Source of the DNA: Lutimaribacter salitolerans
GTDB lineage: Bacteria > Pseudomonadota > Alphaproteobacteria > Rhodobacterales > Rhodobacteraceae
Length of the DNA: 64,000 nucleotides
Direction: 5' to 3'
Assembly (NCBI RefSeq): GCF_042677865.1
Contig: NZ_JBHUDD010000057.1
Coordinates: 7,700-71,699, forward strand
Part shown: positions 33,735 to 42,690 of the stretch, piece after piece
Layout of the letters: each line of letters starts with the position of its first letter
Position numbering within the stretch: the first letter of the stretch is position 1
Notes under the pieces: generated by a model
What the model saw: the letters and a program-made list of their open reading frames with translations, nothing else
What the model was told of the DNA's origin: nothing
Database searches by the model: none
Position numbers and translations under genes: made by a program

Positions 33735-34155
33735 CGGGCATTTGAACATGGCCTATTACAACGTGCTGTTCGACCAGGCCGCCGACGAGATCTATCCGCA
33801 GATGGGGTTTGGCCCCGACTATGCCGAAACCCGCCGCCTGACCACCTACACGGCCGAGTTTCACGTCTGCTATGTGCGCGAGCTGCACGAGGGCAACCGC
33901 GCCTATTCGACCTTTCAGATGATCGACTTCGACGAAAAGCGGTTCCATTCCTACCAGGAACTGTATCACGAGGATGGCTGGCTGGCCGCCACCGCCGAGG
34001 CGCTGACGCTGCATATCGACATGACCGGCCCGCGCGTGGCGCCGATGCCGGACGACGTGATGGCCAGGGTGCGCGCCCTGCATGCCAGCCACGCCGACCT
34101 GCCTCGCCCCGAACGCGTGGGCCGGTCCATCGCGATCAGGCGCAAACCGGGCTGA
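33682..34155 (+). CDS. Hot-dog acyl-CoA thioesterase
   Basis: A 157-residue single hot-dog domain of the 4-hydroxybenzoyl-CoA thioesterase type: EWIDYNGHLNMAYYNVLFDQAAD with the catalytic aspartate region, then HVCYVRELHEGNRAYSTFQMIDFDEKRFHSYQELYH. It resembles the C-terminal domain of the carnitine dehydrogenase at 14561 (DYNGHMTEARYLD), so it may act on a short or quaternary acyl-CoA. AGAAGGGA precedes the ATG inside the AlkB-like gene. Confidence 0.85.
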   Translation: MQTKSSLMTVKPEWIDYNGHLNMAYYNVLFDQAADEIYPQMGFGPDYAETRRLTTYTAEFHVCYVRELHEGNRAYSTFQMIDFDEKRFHSYQELYHEDGWLAATAEALTLHIDMTGPRVAPMPDDVMARVRALHASHADLPRPERVGRSIAIRRKPG

Positions 34156-34349
34156 GCCGGGGCCGGCGCGGGCGGGTCGGGCTGGGTACCGCTGCCGCGT
34201 GGTGTCTCTCATTCCCCTTGTGGGGTGGGGCCGGGGGTGGCGGGCGTGGAGGGATCGCGCACAGCGATTGCCCCTGCGACCCATTCCCCGCTTTCCCTTC
34301 GGGGCGCGCGCTGATACCCTCTGCCGGTCGCGCGAAACAGGGTATTCTG

Positions 34350-34748
34350 ATGCTGTATGACTACAAGGTGATCCCGGCCCCCCGAAAGGGTCGCAAGGCG
34401 CGCGGGGTCAAGGGGGCGGAAGAGCGGTTTTCCCACACCCTGCAGGACACGATGAACGAGGCTGCCGCAGACGGCTGGGAGTTTCTGCGCAGCGAAACCC
34501 TGCCCAGCGAGGAGCGGTCGGGCCTGACCTCGACCACCACCGTGTTCCGCTCGGTTCTGGTGTTCCGCCGCGCGCGCAGCGAGGACGTCAGCGCGTTCGC
34601 GCCGGAATTGCTGGAGGATCACTCGGACGAGAACCTGCCGGAACCTGACAGGGCCGAGGCAGACAACGACAACCTGTCCGCCCTGCCCGAGGATGACTGG
34701 TCGGACGCGCCAGAGCCCCCCCGTCAGACGGACGCCACCCGCGCCTGA
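34350..34748 (+). CDS. DUF4177-like small protein
   Basis: A 132-residue cytoplasmic protein. The first ~75 residues (MLYDYKVIPAPRKG, LQDTMNEAAADGWEFLRSETLPSE, TTVFRSVLVFRR) match the DUF4177 fold of unknown function. The rest is an acidic tail ending near PPRQTDATRA. The reading frame opens upstream at 34218, but the ATG at 34350 starts the conserved domain. It follows the thioesterase by about 195 bases that hold no gene. Confidence 0.7.
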   Translation: MLYDYKVIPAPRKGRKARGVKGAEERFSHTLQDTMNEAAADGWEFLRSETLPSEERSGLTSTTTVFRSVLVFRRARSEDVSAFAPELLEDHSDENLPEPDRAEADNDNLSALPEDDWSDAPEPPRQTDATRA

Positions 34749-34830
34749 GCGCGGATTTATTTGCCAATTCCTCTTCCATCCCGTGGGCGAGGATTTACAG
34801 TGTAGCCCCGCAGTCGGAACAGGTGACCCC

Positions 34831-35460
34831 ATGGCCAAATCAGACCCCTTCGGTTTCGATATGTCGATCAAGTCGGCGAAAAAGAAGAACCCGCGCGGAC
34901 GGCGTGGGATGACCGGGGAGTTCGAGACCTCGCAGCGCGAGTGCGAGCATCCGGGCTGCACCGAGCCGGGCAAGTTCCGCGCGCCCAAGGCCCCCGACGT
35001 GCTGGACGATTACTACTGGTTCTGCCGCGACCACGTGCGCGAGTATAACCTCAAGTGGAACTTCTTCGAAGGCACCACCGAGGCCGAGATGAACGCCCAG
35101 GCGTCCAAGGACAAGGTGTGGGAGCGGACCACGAAACCGCTGGGTGACCCCGAGGCCCGGGCCTGGGCGCGGCTGGGCATCGAGGACCCGCATCAGGTGC
35201 TGGGCCAGAACGCCACCCGCAACCCCGGGCGCGGCAATGCCGATGGCCACACCCGCAAGCTGCCCCCGACCGAGCGCAAGGCGGTCGAGATCCTCGAGGC
35301 GCGCGACACCTGGACCAAGGCCGAGGTGCGCAAGTCCTACAAGGCGCTGATCAAGGTGCTGCATCCCGACATGAACGGCGGCGATCGCAGCCAGGAAGAA
35401 CAGTTGCAGCAGGTCGTCTGGGCCTGGGACCAGATCAAGGACAGCCGCAACTTTCGCTGA
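34831..35460 (+). CDS. J-domain (DnaJ-class) protein
   Basis: A 209-residue protein from MAKSDPFGFDMSIKSAKKK. A cysteine pair region (CEHPGCTEPGKFRAP, FCRDHVREYN) near the N-terminus precedes a C-terminal J domain (about 135-205) with the HPD motif in VLHPDMNGGDRSQEE. Such short J proteins recruit DnaK to specific clients. An in-frame start further upstream exists but reads through a non-coding stretch. Gene order DUF4177-J protein is the same strand. Confidence 0.82.
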   Translation: MAKSDPFGFDMSIKSAKKKNPRGRRGMTGEFETSQRECEHPGCTEPGKFRAPKAPDVLDDYYWFCRDHVREYNLKWNFFEGTTEAEMNAQASKDKVWERTTKPLGDPEARAWARLGIEDPHQVLGQNATRNPGRGNADGHTRKLPPTERKAVEILEARDTWTKAEVRKSYKALIKVLHPDMNGGDRSQEEQLQQVVWAWDQIKDSRNFR

Positions 35461-35646
35461 GCGGACAGGGTGACGGCATGCGCATGGCCCGTGCATGCCG
35501 CGTGCATGGGATGTGAGCCACCCAAAACGCCGCGCGACGTCGCAAATCGGCGTCAATGCGGCGCTGCAGCATCGGAGGACTCGGGCCGCCCCGTGCGACG
35601 GTGAACCAGCAACGCGAGTCACCCGCAGTTCGCAAAGGGCATCGTC

Positions 35647-36918
35647 ATGTTCAACGTCCTGTCCGGAGTCTGGGCCCTGCTGCTGGGCATCGTGCTCATC
35701 ATGCTGGGCAACGGGATGCATTTTACCCTGATCGGCCTGCGCGGCGGGATCGAAGGGTTCAACGCGACCGAATTGGCCATCGTCACATCGGGCTATTTCG
35801 TGGGCTTTCTGTCGGGCGCGCGGTTCACGCCGCTGCTGATCCAGCGCGTGGGCCATGTGCGGGTATTCGCGGCGCTTGGCAGCTTCATGTCGGCGGGGCT
35901 GATCGCCTTTCCACTGCTGGCCGAGCCATGGGCCTGGACGATCCTGCGGGTGCTGGTCGGGTTTTGCATGTCGGGCATCTACGTCACCGCCGAAAGCTGG
36001 CTGAACAACGCCTCGACCAACGAGACGCGGGGCAAGGTGCTGTCAGCCTACATGATCGCGCAGACGCTGGGAATCATCGGCGCGCAGGGGGTGCTGACGC
36101 TGGGCGATGCCGCGACATCGGTGCTGTTCATCGGGGCGTCGATCCTTGTGTCGATCTCTTTCGCGCCGATCCTGCTGTCGGTCACGCCAGTCCCGGCGGT
36201 CGAGGTCGCGCGACCGATGCCGCTGCGCAAGCTGTTCATGGGCTCGCCGCTGGGAACCGTGGGAATATTCCTGCTGGGCGGGGCCTTTGCCACGCAATCG
36301 GGGATGGGCGCGGTCTTTGGCAGCCAGATCGGGATGAGCGCCTCGCAGGTGGCGCTGTTCGTGGCGATGCTGTTTGCCGGGGCCCTGCTGCTGCAATATC
36401 CCATCGGCTGGCTGTCGGACCAGATGGATCGCCGCAGGCTGATCTTTGGCGCGGCGGTTCTGGGCGCAGTGGCCTGTGCCGCCGGGTGGAGCATGGGCGA
36501 CGGCTTGTGGCCGCTGATGGCCGCCGCGTTCTTTGCGGGCGGGGTGACGACGCCGCTTTATGCGCTGTTTCTGGCCTATACAAACGATTTTCTGCATGCA
36601 GACGACATGCCCGCAGCCTCGGGCGGGCTGGTGTTCACCTTCGGGCTGGGGGCGATTTTTGGCCCGCTGGTCACGGGGTGGGCGATGCAGGCATCAGGCC
36701 CATTCGGCTTTTGGCTGGTTCTGGGGGCGACCTTTGCCGCCATCGCGCTTTACGCGCTGTATCGCATGACCCAGCGCACGGGCGATCCGGCGTTCGAGAC
36801 CGAAAGCTATCTTGGTGTTCTGCCCACCTCGTCGCCCGTGGTGATCGAGGCGGCGGGCGCTTGGTCCGCCGAACAGGCCGAGATCGAGCGCGAGGCCGAG
36901 GCCGAAGCACAGGGTTGA
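35647..36918 (+). CDS. MFS transporter, YcaD-like (second copy)
   Basis: Major facilitator of 423 residues with twelve membrane segments and a charged C-terminal tail (EQAEIEREAEAEAQG). It shares its architecture and several short motifs with the protein at 19370: IEAWL/AESWL before NxTxNETRG, and WLxDxxDRR after segment eight. These are diverged paralogues of the same subgroup. AAAGGG lies eight bases before the ATG. Substrate unknown. Confidence 0.86.
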   Translation: MFNVLSGVWALLLGIVLIMLGNGMHFTLIGLRGGIEGFNATELAIVTSGYFVGFLSGARFTPLLIQRVGHVRVFAALGSFMSAGLIAFPLLAEPWAWTILRVLVGFCMSGIYVTAESWLNNASTNETRGKVLSAYMIAQTLGIIGAQGVLTLGDAATSVLFIGASILVSISFAPILLSVTPVPAVEVARPMPLRKLFMGSPLGTVGIFLLGGAFATQSGMGAVFGSQIGMSASQVALFVAMLFAGALLLQYPIGWLSDQMDRRRLIFGAAVLGAVACAAGWSMGDGLWPLMAAAFFAGGVTTPLYALFLAYTNDFLHADDMPAASGGLVFTFGLGAIFGPLVTGWAMQASGPFGFWLVLGATFAAIALYALYRMTQRTGDPAFETESYLGVLPTSSPVVIEAAGAWSAEQAEIEREAEAEAQG

Positions 36919-36961
36919 AACCCGACGCCTTGATCCTTGTTCAGCCCCGGCCAGACGGCCT

Positions 36962-37417
36962 TCAGGCCGCGCGGAACACCAACGACACACCGTTCAGGCA
37001 GTGCCGCTTGCCGGTTGGTTGCGGGCCGTCGTTGAAGATATGGCCCAAGTGGCTGCCGCAGCGCGCGCAGTGGCATTCGGTGCGCGGGTAGATCAGCTTG
37101 AAATCGGTCTTGGTGCCGACGGCCCCGTCCTGCGCCTGCCAGAAGCTGGGCCAGCCGGTGCGGCTGTCATACTTGTGCTCGCTGGAATAGACCGCCAGAT
37201 CACAGCCCCGGCAATGGTACATGCCATCGTCATAGACCTTGTCGAGGGGCGAGGAAAAGGCGGGCTCGGTGCCTTCGCGGCGCATCACGCGGTATTGCGC
37301 ATCGGTCAGCATGTCACGCCACTCGGCGTCGCTGCGGGTGACTTCGAACGCATCGGCGCGGGCGGCACCGGCGAAGGGCAGGATGGCGAAAAGGCTCAGC
37401 AGATGGCGGCGGTTCAT
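36962..37417 (-). CDS. msrB: Exported methionine-R-sulfoxide reductase MsrB
   Basis: Reduces methionine-R-sulfoxide. The 151-residue protein begins MNRRHLLSLFAILPFAGAARA, a Tat-like or Sec signal, so it should work outside the cytoplasm. Catalytic domain: zinc cysteine pairs CRGC and CARC, GWPSFWQA, HLGHIFNDG, and the catalytic cysteine in RHCLNG. Most MsrB enzymes lack a signal, and how this one is re-reduced in the periplasm is not shown by its neighbours. It is convergent with the MFS gene. Confidence 0.93.
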   Translation of the reverse strand: MNRRHLLSLFAILPFAGAARADAFEVTRSDAEWRDMLTDAQYRVMRREGTEPAFSSPLDKVYDDGMYHCRGCDLAVYSSEHKYDSRTGWPSFWQAQDGAVGTKTDFKLIYPRTECHCARCGSHLGHIFNDGPQPTGKRHCLNGVSLVFRAA

Positions 37418-37582
37418 GACTCGGCTCCTTTATGTCTGCATCTCGAATATAGCCGCGCCGCCTGCGTAGGGTAACACACAGGCGGCGCACATTCATGTGA
37501 GATAAACTGGTTCACTCGAACTTCGGGACGCCCGGGCGCGGCAAAACAGCCCGGGATGGGAAAACGCCCCCGGCCCCTGCCC

Positions 37583-38146
37583 TTACATGGCGGGCAAAAG
37601 CACCGTGTCGATCACATGAATGACCCCGTTCGACTGGTCGACATCCGCGATGGTCACCTTGGCGGTGCGGCCGCGCTCGTCTTCCAGCATGATCGTGTCG
37701 CCGTCATAGCTGGCCTGCAGGGTGCATCCGCCCACGGTTTCGACCGGGTGGGTGCCACCATCGTCGTCGATCATGCCCATGATCGCCATGGACATCGCAT
37801 CGGCGGCAACCACGTGGCAGGTCAGCACCTTCTGCAGCGCGGCCTTGTTCTCAGGCTTGAGCAGGTCATCGACCGTGCCACCGGCCAGCATGTCGAATGC
37901 GGCGTTGGTGGGGGCGAAGACGGTAAAGGGGCCGGGGCCCGACAGGGTTTCGACCAGGTCGGCGGCCTGAACAGCGGCGACCAGCGTGGTGTGATCGGCC
38001 GAGTTCACGGCGTTTTCGACGATCGTCCTGTCGGCGAACATCGCGGCACCGCCAACCATCGGGTTGTCATTCTCGGCGGCGATTGCGGCGGTTGCGGCCA
38101 GGCCAAAGGCGGCGATGGTGCCCAGCAGCGTTGTCTTGGTCATCAT
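37583..38146 (-). CDS. Secreted fasciclin (FAS1)-domain protein
   Basis: A 187-residue exported protein: signal MMTKTTLLGTIAAFGLAATAAIA, then one FAS1 domain with TLVAAVQAADLVETLSGPGPFTVFAPTNAAF and the closing GVIHVIDTVLLP. GGGAGAG lies before the start at 38146; an upstream open frame is not conserved. It is on the same strand as, and about 98 bases downstream of, an anti-sigma and ECF sigma pair, the same grouping as SigK-RskA and its fasciclin target in mycobacteria. Extracellular adhesion or cell-surface role is possible. Confidence 0.88.
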   Translation of the reverse strand: MMTKTTLLGTIAAFGLAATAAIAAENDNPMVGGAAMFADRTIVENAVNSADHTTLVAAVQAADLVETLSGPGPFTVFAPTNAAFDMLAGGTVDDLLKPENKAALQKVLTCHVVAADAMSMAIMGMIDDDGGTHPVETVGGCTLQASYDGDTIMLEDERGRTAKVTIADVDQSNGVIHVIDTVLLPAM

Positions 38147-38244
38147 GGTAACTCTCCCGTTTGCAATGCCGCGCGGCGTCAGTGCTGCGCGACCTGTGCC
38201 GAAAGCCACGCAGGCCAACGACCAGGAGTTTCAATTCCTTTGCA

Positions 38245-38949
38245 TCACGAGGCCGTGATCTGCCCAACGGCCAGAACATCGCCGGTGGGCTGGCCCGTGG
38301 GCGACCCGCCGGGAGGCTCATCGGACACCGCCAGAACGGCCCCGGGGGCCAACACCGGGCGCAGGGCCTCGGGCACGGTGATGCGAGTGGCGCTGTCGTC
38401 GGGCAGCACGCCCAGCGACACCGGCGCGGCATCGCCCGCGATCAGCCACAGTTCCAGCACCCGGCCCGGCACCGCCTGCCCGGTGTCGCGGCTCAGCGCG
38501 AGTTCGCCGGTATCAGGATCGAATCCGGCGGCAAGGATCAGGCTGCCATCCTCGGCCGCGACCTCGGCCACCAGCGGGGGTGGCGCATCGGGCGAAATCC
38601 GGTCGATCGGGCCTAGCATCAGCACAACCACCGCAGCCAGCGCCAGCGCGGCCCCTGCCCCGGCCAGCCAGCCGAACAGGCCGAACCGGCGGCGGGCGGG
38701 CGGCGCGCCAAGCACCTGCGCCTCGATCCGCGCGCGCAGATGGGCGGGCGGCGCGACCGGCGCGATGTCATCGGTCAGGGCGGCAAAATCCTCGGCCCAG
38801 CGAGCATAGGCCGCGCGCAGATCGGGTTCCTGCACCATGCGGGCCTCGAACGCCTCGGCCTCGGCCCGCGACAACAGCCCCAGCGCGTACTCCGCGGCCA
38901 GCGCGTCATCCTCGCCCCCCTGGGCGATATCGTCGCGGGCGTCGGTCAT
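38245..38949 (-). CDS. RskA-like transmembrane anti-sigma factor
   Basis: A 234-residue protein with one membrane helix (LFGWLAGAGAALALAAVVVLML, about 92-113). The cytosolic N-terminus (LAAEYALGLLSRAEAEAFEARM and RWAEDFAALTDDIAP) matches the sigma-binding part of RskA-type anti-sigma factors, and the periplasmic part (VLELWLIAGDAAPVSLGVLP) is the RskA domain. Its ATG overlaps the stop of the sigma gene (ATGA at 38946-38949), which ensures linked synthesis. Confidence 0.87.
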   Translation of the reverse strand: MTDARDDIAQGGEDDALAAEYALGLLSRAEAEAFEARMVQEPDLRAAYARWAEDFAALTDDIAPVAPPAHLRARIEAQVLGAPPARRRFGLFGWLAGAGAALALAAVVVLMLGPIDRISPDAPPPLVAEVAAEDGSLILAAGFDPDTGELALSRDTGQAVPGRVLELWLIAGDAAPVSLGVLPDDSATRITVPEALRPVLAPGAVLAVSDEPPGGSPTGQPTGDVLAVGQITAS

Positions 38950-39491
38950 CGGCCAAGACACTCCTTCAGTTTCAGCAGGCTGCGGCGCAGGCGCGTGCGC
39001 ATGGTGTTGAGCGGCACGGCAAAATGCTCGGCCAGAGTGGCATAGGTTTCACCGTCCAGATAGACGCGGCGCACCGCGACGGCATGGTCGGGGTCAAGCT
39101 CTTCCAGGCAGGCGGCCAGTTGCGCGGATTGCGAGCGGGCCATCACCTGCGCCTCGGGTCCGGGGGCCGGATCGGGCACCACATGGCCCTCATCCATCGG
39201 CGCATTCCCGGAGGCACGCGTGCGGCGCAGACGGTCGATGGCGTGGTTGCGGGCGATGGTGATCAGCCATGTCATCGGGCTGAGGCCATTGACCTGATAC
39301 CGCCCGGCGTGTCGCCAGATTTTCTCATACACCTCTTGCAGGGCGTCCTCGGCGAGGTCGCGGTCATTCAAGACACGCAGGGTGATGCCGAACAGTTTCG
39401 CCGAGGTGGCATCGTATAGCATGCCGAAAGCCGCGCGGTCGCCTATGGCGATCCTCGCGATAAGCGCCTCGATCTGTTGCCTGTCGGCCAT
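38946..39491 (-). CDS. ECF sigma factor (RpoE/SigK-like)
   Basis: Extracytoplasmic-function sigma factor of about 181 residues. Region 2 (LYDATSAKLFGITLRVLNDRDLAEDALQEVYEKIWRH, WLITIARNHAIDRLRR) and region 4 (LDPDHAVAVRRVYLDGETYATLAEHFAVPLNTMRTRLRRSLLKL) are both complete. I place the start at 39491 (MADRQQ), four bases after GAGGG; two other in-frame ATG codons lie upstream. It is coupled to the anti-sigma gene and precedes the fasciclin gene. The promoter it recognises is not evident. Confidence 0.9.
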   Translation of the reverse strand: MADRQQIEALIARIAIGDRAAFGMLYDATSAKLFGITLRVLNDRDLAEDALQEVYEKIWRHAGRYQVNGLSPMTWLITIARNHAIDRLRRTRASGNAPMDEGHVVPDPAPGPEAQVMARSQSAQLAACLEELDPDHAVAVRRVYLDGETYATLAEHFAVPLNTMRTRLRRSLLKLKECLGR

Positions 39492-39627
39492 CATGCCCTC
39501 ACCGATTGACCCCATGTGTAAAGGCCCGGTCGCAAATGGCAAGGGCGGCGCGGCTTGCCCTTGCCACTTATCGCTTTATGCTGCACCAAACGGGCAGGAT
39601 CGGGCCGGACGAGGAAGGATAAGCGAT

Positions 39628-40614
39628 ATGGCGGATGGCAGCATGGACTTGAACACGAAACCGACCGAGGAAATCTCGGTCCGCGATGTATTCGGCATCG
39701 ATACGGACATGGTGGTCAAGGGGTTTGCCGAGCGCACCAACCGCGTGCCGGACCTGGACCCGACCTACAAGTTCGATCCCGACACGACGCTGGCCATTCT
39801 GGCCGGGTTTTCGCGCAACCGGCGCGTGATGATCCAGGGCTATCATGGCACCGGCAAATCGACCCATATTGAACAGGTGGCGGCACGGCTGAACTGGCCC
39901 TGCGTGCGCGTCAACCTTGACAGCCACATCAGCCGGATCGACCTGATCGGCAAGGATGCGATCAAGCTGCGCGACGGCAAGCAGGTGACCGAGTTTCACG
40001 AAGGCATCTTGCCTTGGGCGCTGCGCAATCAGGTCGCCATCGTGTTCGACGAATATGACGCTGGCCGCGCCGACGTGATGTTCGTGATCCAGCGCGTGCT
40101 GGAGCATGACGGCAAGCTGACCCTGCTGGACCAGAACGAAATCATCACGCCCAACCCCTATTTTCGCCTGTTCGCCACCGCCAACACCGTTGGTCTGGGC
40201 GACACGACGGGGCTGTATCACGGCACCCAGCAGATCAACCAGGCCCAGATGGACCGCTGGTCGCTGGTCGCCACGCTGAACTATCTGTCGCATGACGCGG
40301 AATGCGCCATCGTGCTGTCGAAGAACCCCCATTACAACACCGAGACCGGGCGCAGGACGGTGTCGCAGATGGTGCATATCGCCGGGCTGACGCGCACCGC
40401 CTTCATGAATGGCGATCTGTCCACGGTGATGAGCCCGCGCACGGTGATCAACTGGGCACAGAACGCCGAGATCTTCCGCAATGTCGGGTATGCTTTCCGG
40501 CTGTCCTTTCTGAACAAATGCGACGAGTTGGAGCGGCAGACCGTGGCCGAGTTCTATCAGCGCTGTTTCGACGAGGAACTGCCTGAAAGCGCCGCGAGTC
40601 TGGCAATGAAGTGA
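39628..40614 (+). CDS. cobS: CobS, ATPase subunit of aerobic cobaltochelatase
   Basis: AAA+ subunit of the CobNST complex that inserts cobalt into hydrogenobyrinic acid a,c-diamide. The protein has 328 residues from MADGSMDLN; Walker A is GYHGTGKSTH and Walker B VAIVFDEYDAG, with sensor-like LFATANTVGLGD. The frame is open far upstream, but the ATG at 39628 with GAGGAAGGA fits the family. CobT follows after 124 bases containing repeat copy C. Confidence 0.95.
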   Translation: MADGSMDLNTKPTEEISVRDVFGIDTDMVVKGFAERTNRVPDLDPTYKFDPDTTLAILAGFSRNRRVMIQGYHGTGKSTHIEQVAARLNWPCVRVNLDSHISRIDLIGKDAIKLRDGKQVTEFHEGILPWALRNQVAIVFDEYDAGRADVMFVIQRVLEHDGKLTLLDQNEIITPNPYFRLFATANTVGLGDTTGLYHGTQQINQAQMDRWSLVATLNYLSHDAECAIVLSKNPHYNTETGRRTVSQMVHIAGLTRTAFMNGDLSTVMSPRTVINWAQNAEIFRNVGYAFRLSFLNKCDELERQTVAEFYQRCFDEELPESAASLAMK

Positions 40615-40623
40615 TCCAAATGT

Positions 40624-40704
40624 GAGGCGCTGGCGCGCCTCGCAGGTTTTGCGCGCCCGATGGGCGCGCGGTGCCTCCGGCGGGAGTTTATCGGCAAGAT
40701 GAAG
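40624..40704 (+). repeat. Modular three-part intergenic repeat, copy C
   Basis: Hairpin 1 GAGGCGC-TGGC-GCGCCTC (40624-40641), hairpin 2 GCGCGCCC-GAT-GGGCGCGC (40651-40669), tail CTCCGGCGGGAG then TTTATCGGCAAGATGAAG (to 40704); the tail can pair CTCC/GGAG. It lies between cobS and cobT and points toward cobT (start 40739). The hairpin sequences differ from copies A, B and D while the pairing is kept. Confidence 0.75.
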
Positions 40705-40738
40705 CCCGCGCGCAGGCGCAAGCCCAAGGTGGAACCAG

Positions 40739-42613
40739 ATGGCCCAGAAGACCGACAACCCCGCCGATCCGTTCAAAAAGGCCCTCGCCGAGGCCACCAA
40801 GGTCATGGCCGATGATGCCGAACTGAACGTCAGCTACTCGGTCGATCCCGCGGGGCTGGCGGGCGATCAGATGCGCCTGCCGCAGGTCAGCCGTCGGATG
40901 ACCCGCGACGAGGTGCTGCTGGCGCGCGGCACGGCGGATGCGCTGGCCATGCACCGCCGCTATCATGATGACGGTCTGCATGCGAAATACCGTCCCCAGG
41001 GCGACATGGCCCGCGACATCTACGAGGCGATGGAAACCGCCCGCTGCGAGGCGATGGGCGCGCGCGACATGCCCGGCACCGCGGGCAACATCGACGCCAA
41101 GATCGGGCACGAGGCCGCGCGGCTGGGCTATGACCAGATCACGCAGGCCGCCGACGCACCGCTGGCCACCGCCGCCGGTTATCTGGTGCGCCACATGGCC
41201 ACCGGCCGCGACCTGCCTGACGGGGCGCGCAACGTGATGGACCTGTGGCGTGGCCATATCGAGGGTCAGGCCGGGGCCACGCTGGGCAATCTGGACGCAA
41301 TCCTGTCGGACCAGACCGAATTCGCCCGTCTGGCGCGCAAGGTGATCGAGGATCTGGGCTATGGCGATCAGCTGGGCGATGACCCCGATCAGCCCGATGA
41401 CGATCAGGACGACGCGCAGGACAGCGCCGAGGAAGAGGACCAGCCCGACAGCACCGGCGAGGACGACAACGAGGACGAGGATGCAGATGCCTCGCCCGAG
41501 CAGTCGCAGGACGAGCAGCAGGATGCCAGCCAGGCGCAGGTCAGCATGGACGAGCTGGCCGACGAGGAAATGAGCGAGGAGACCGAGCTGCCCGAGGGCG
41601 AGGCCCCGCTGGAACCGCCCGGTCCTGCGCCGGTCTCGGATGCCGATCCCAACTATGCCGTCTATGCCGCCGCGTATGACGAGGAAATCCCGGCAGAGGA
41701 ACTGGCCGAACCGGCCGAGCTGGAACGGCTGCGGGCCTATCTGGACCAGCAGCTTGATCCGCTGAAAGGGGCCGTGGGCCGTCTGGCCAACAAGTTGCAG
41801 CGCCGCCTTCAGGCGCAGCAGAACCGCAGCTGGCTGTTCGACATGGAAGAGGGCATTCTGGATGCCGGTCGTCTGGCGCGCGTTGTCGCCAACCCCACCA
41901 CGCCGCTGTCGTTCAAGGTGGAAAAGGATACCGAGTTCCGCGACACGGTGGTGACGCTGCTGCTGGACAACTCGGGCAGCATGCGGGGCCGCCCGATCAG
42001 CATCGCCGCGATCTGCGCCGATGTTCTGGCGCGCACGCTGGAACGCTGCGACGTCAAGGTCGAGATCCTGGGCTTTACCACCCGCGCGTGGAAGGGCGGG
42101 CAGGCGCGCGAGAAATGGCTGGCCGAGGGCCGCCCGCAGCAGCCCGGCCGCCTGAACGATCTGCGCCACATCATCTACAAATCTGCCGATGCGCCCTGGC
42201 GGCGGGTGCGGCCCAACCTTGGGCTGATGATGAAAGAGGGGCTGCTGAAGGAAAACATCGACGGCGAGGCGCTGGAATGGGCGCACCGCCGCATGGCCAA
42301 GCGTCCAGAAGCGCGCAAGATCCTGATGGTGATCTCGGACGGCGCGCCGGTCGATGACAGCACCCTGTCGGTGAACCCGGCCAATTACCTGGAAAAGCAC
42401 CTGCGCGACGTGATCGAGATGGTCGAGCGGCGCAAGATGGTCGAGTTGATCGCCATCGGCATCGGCCATGACGTGACGCGCTATTATCAGCATGCGGTCA
42501 CGATCACCGATGTGGACCAGTTGGCGGGCGCGATGACCGAGCAGCTGGCCGCGCTGTTTGACAAGGATCCGCGCGCAAGGGCGCGGTTCCTGGGGATGAG
42601 GCGCGCAAGCTGA
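40739..42613 (+). CDS. cobT: CobT, VWA-domain subunit of aerobic cobaltochelatase
   Basis: Partner of CobS in the CobNST chelatase, 624 residues. The middle (about 210-300) is a long acidic, Glu/Asp-rich linker (DDPDQPDDDQDDAQDSAEEED type). The C-terminal von Willebrand A domain carries the MIDAS motif LLLDNSGSMRG and DGAPVDDSTL. CobN is not in the window. The linker is typical of CobT. Confidence 0.95.
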   Translation: MAQKTDNPADPFKKALAEATKVMADDAELNVSYSVDPAGLAGDQMRLPQVSRRMTRDEVLLARGTADALAMHRRYHDDGLHAKYRPQGDMARDIYEAMETARCEAMGARDMPGTAGNIDAKIGHEAARLGYDQITQAADAPLATAAGYLVRHMATGRDLPDGARNVMDLWRGHIEGQAGATLGNLDAILSDQTEFARLARKVIEDLGYGDQLGDDPDQPDDDQDDAQDSAEEEDQPDSTGEDDNEDEDADASPEQSQDEQQDASQAQVSMDELADEEMSEETELPEGEAPLEPPGPAPVSDADPNYAVYAAAYDEEIPAEELAEPAELERLRAYLDQQLDPLKGAVGRLANKLQRRLQAQQNRSWLFDMEEGILDAGRLARVVANPTTPLSFKVEKDTEFRDTVVTLLLDNSGSMRGRPISIAAICADVLARTLERCDVKVEILGFTTRAWKGGQAREKWLAEGRPQQPGRLNDLRHIIYKSADAPWRRVRPNLGLMMKEGLLKENIDGEALEWAHRRMAKRPEARKILMVISDGAPVDDSTLSVNPANYLEKHLRDVIEMVERRKMVELIAIGIGHDVTRYYQHAVTITDVDQLAGAMTEQLAALFDKDPRARARFLGMRRAS

Positions 42614-42690
42614 GCCCGAGGCGCCGTTTCCAAGACTGCACCGCGGCCAGACCCGGCCCGGTGACGCATGACTGACATCCGCGAGGCCCC

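Noticed and set aside
39538..39565. 9-bp hairpin GGCAAGGGC/GCCCTTGCC between the sigma gene and cobS
   Set aside because: It has no T-run and lies in a divergent gap, so it is not a terminator; no operator match was found.
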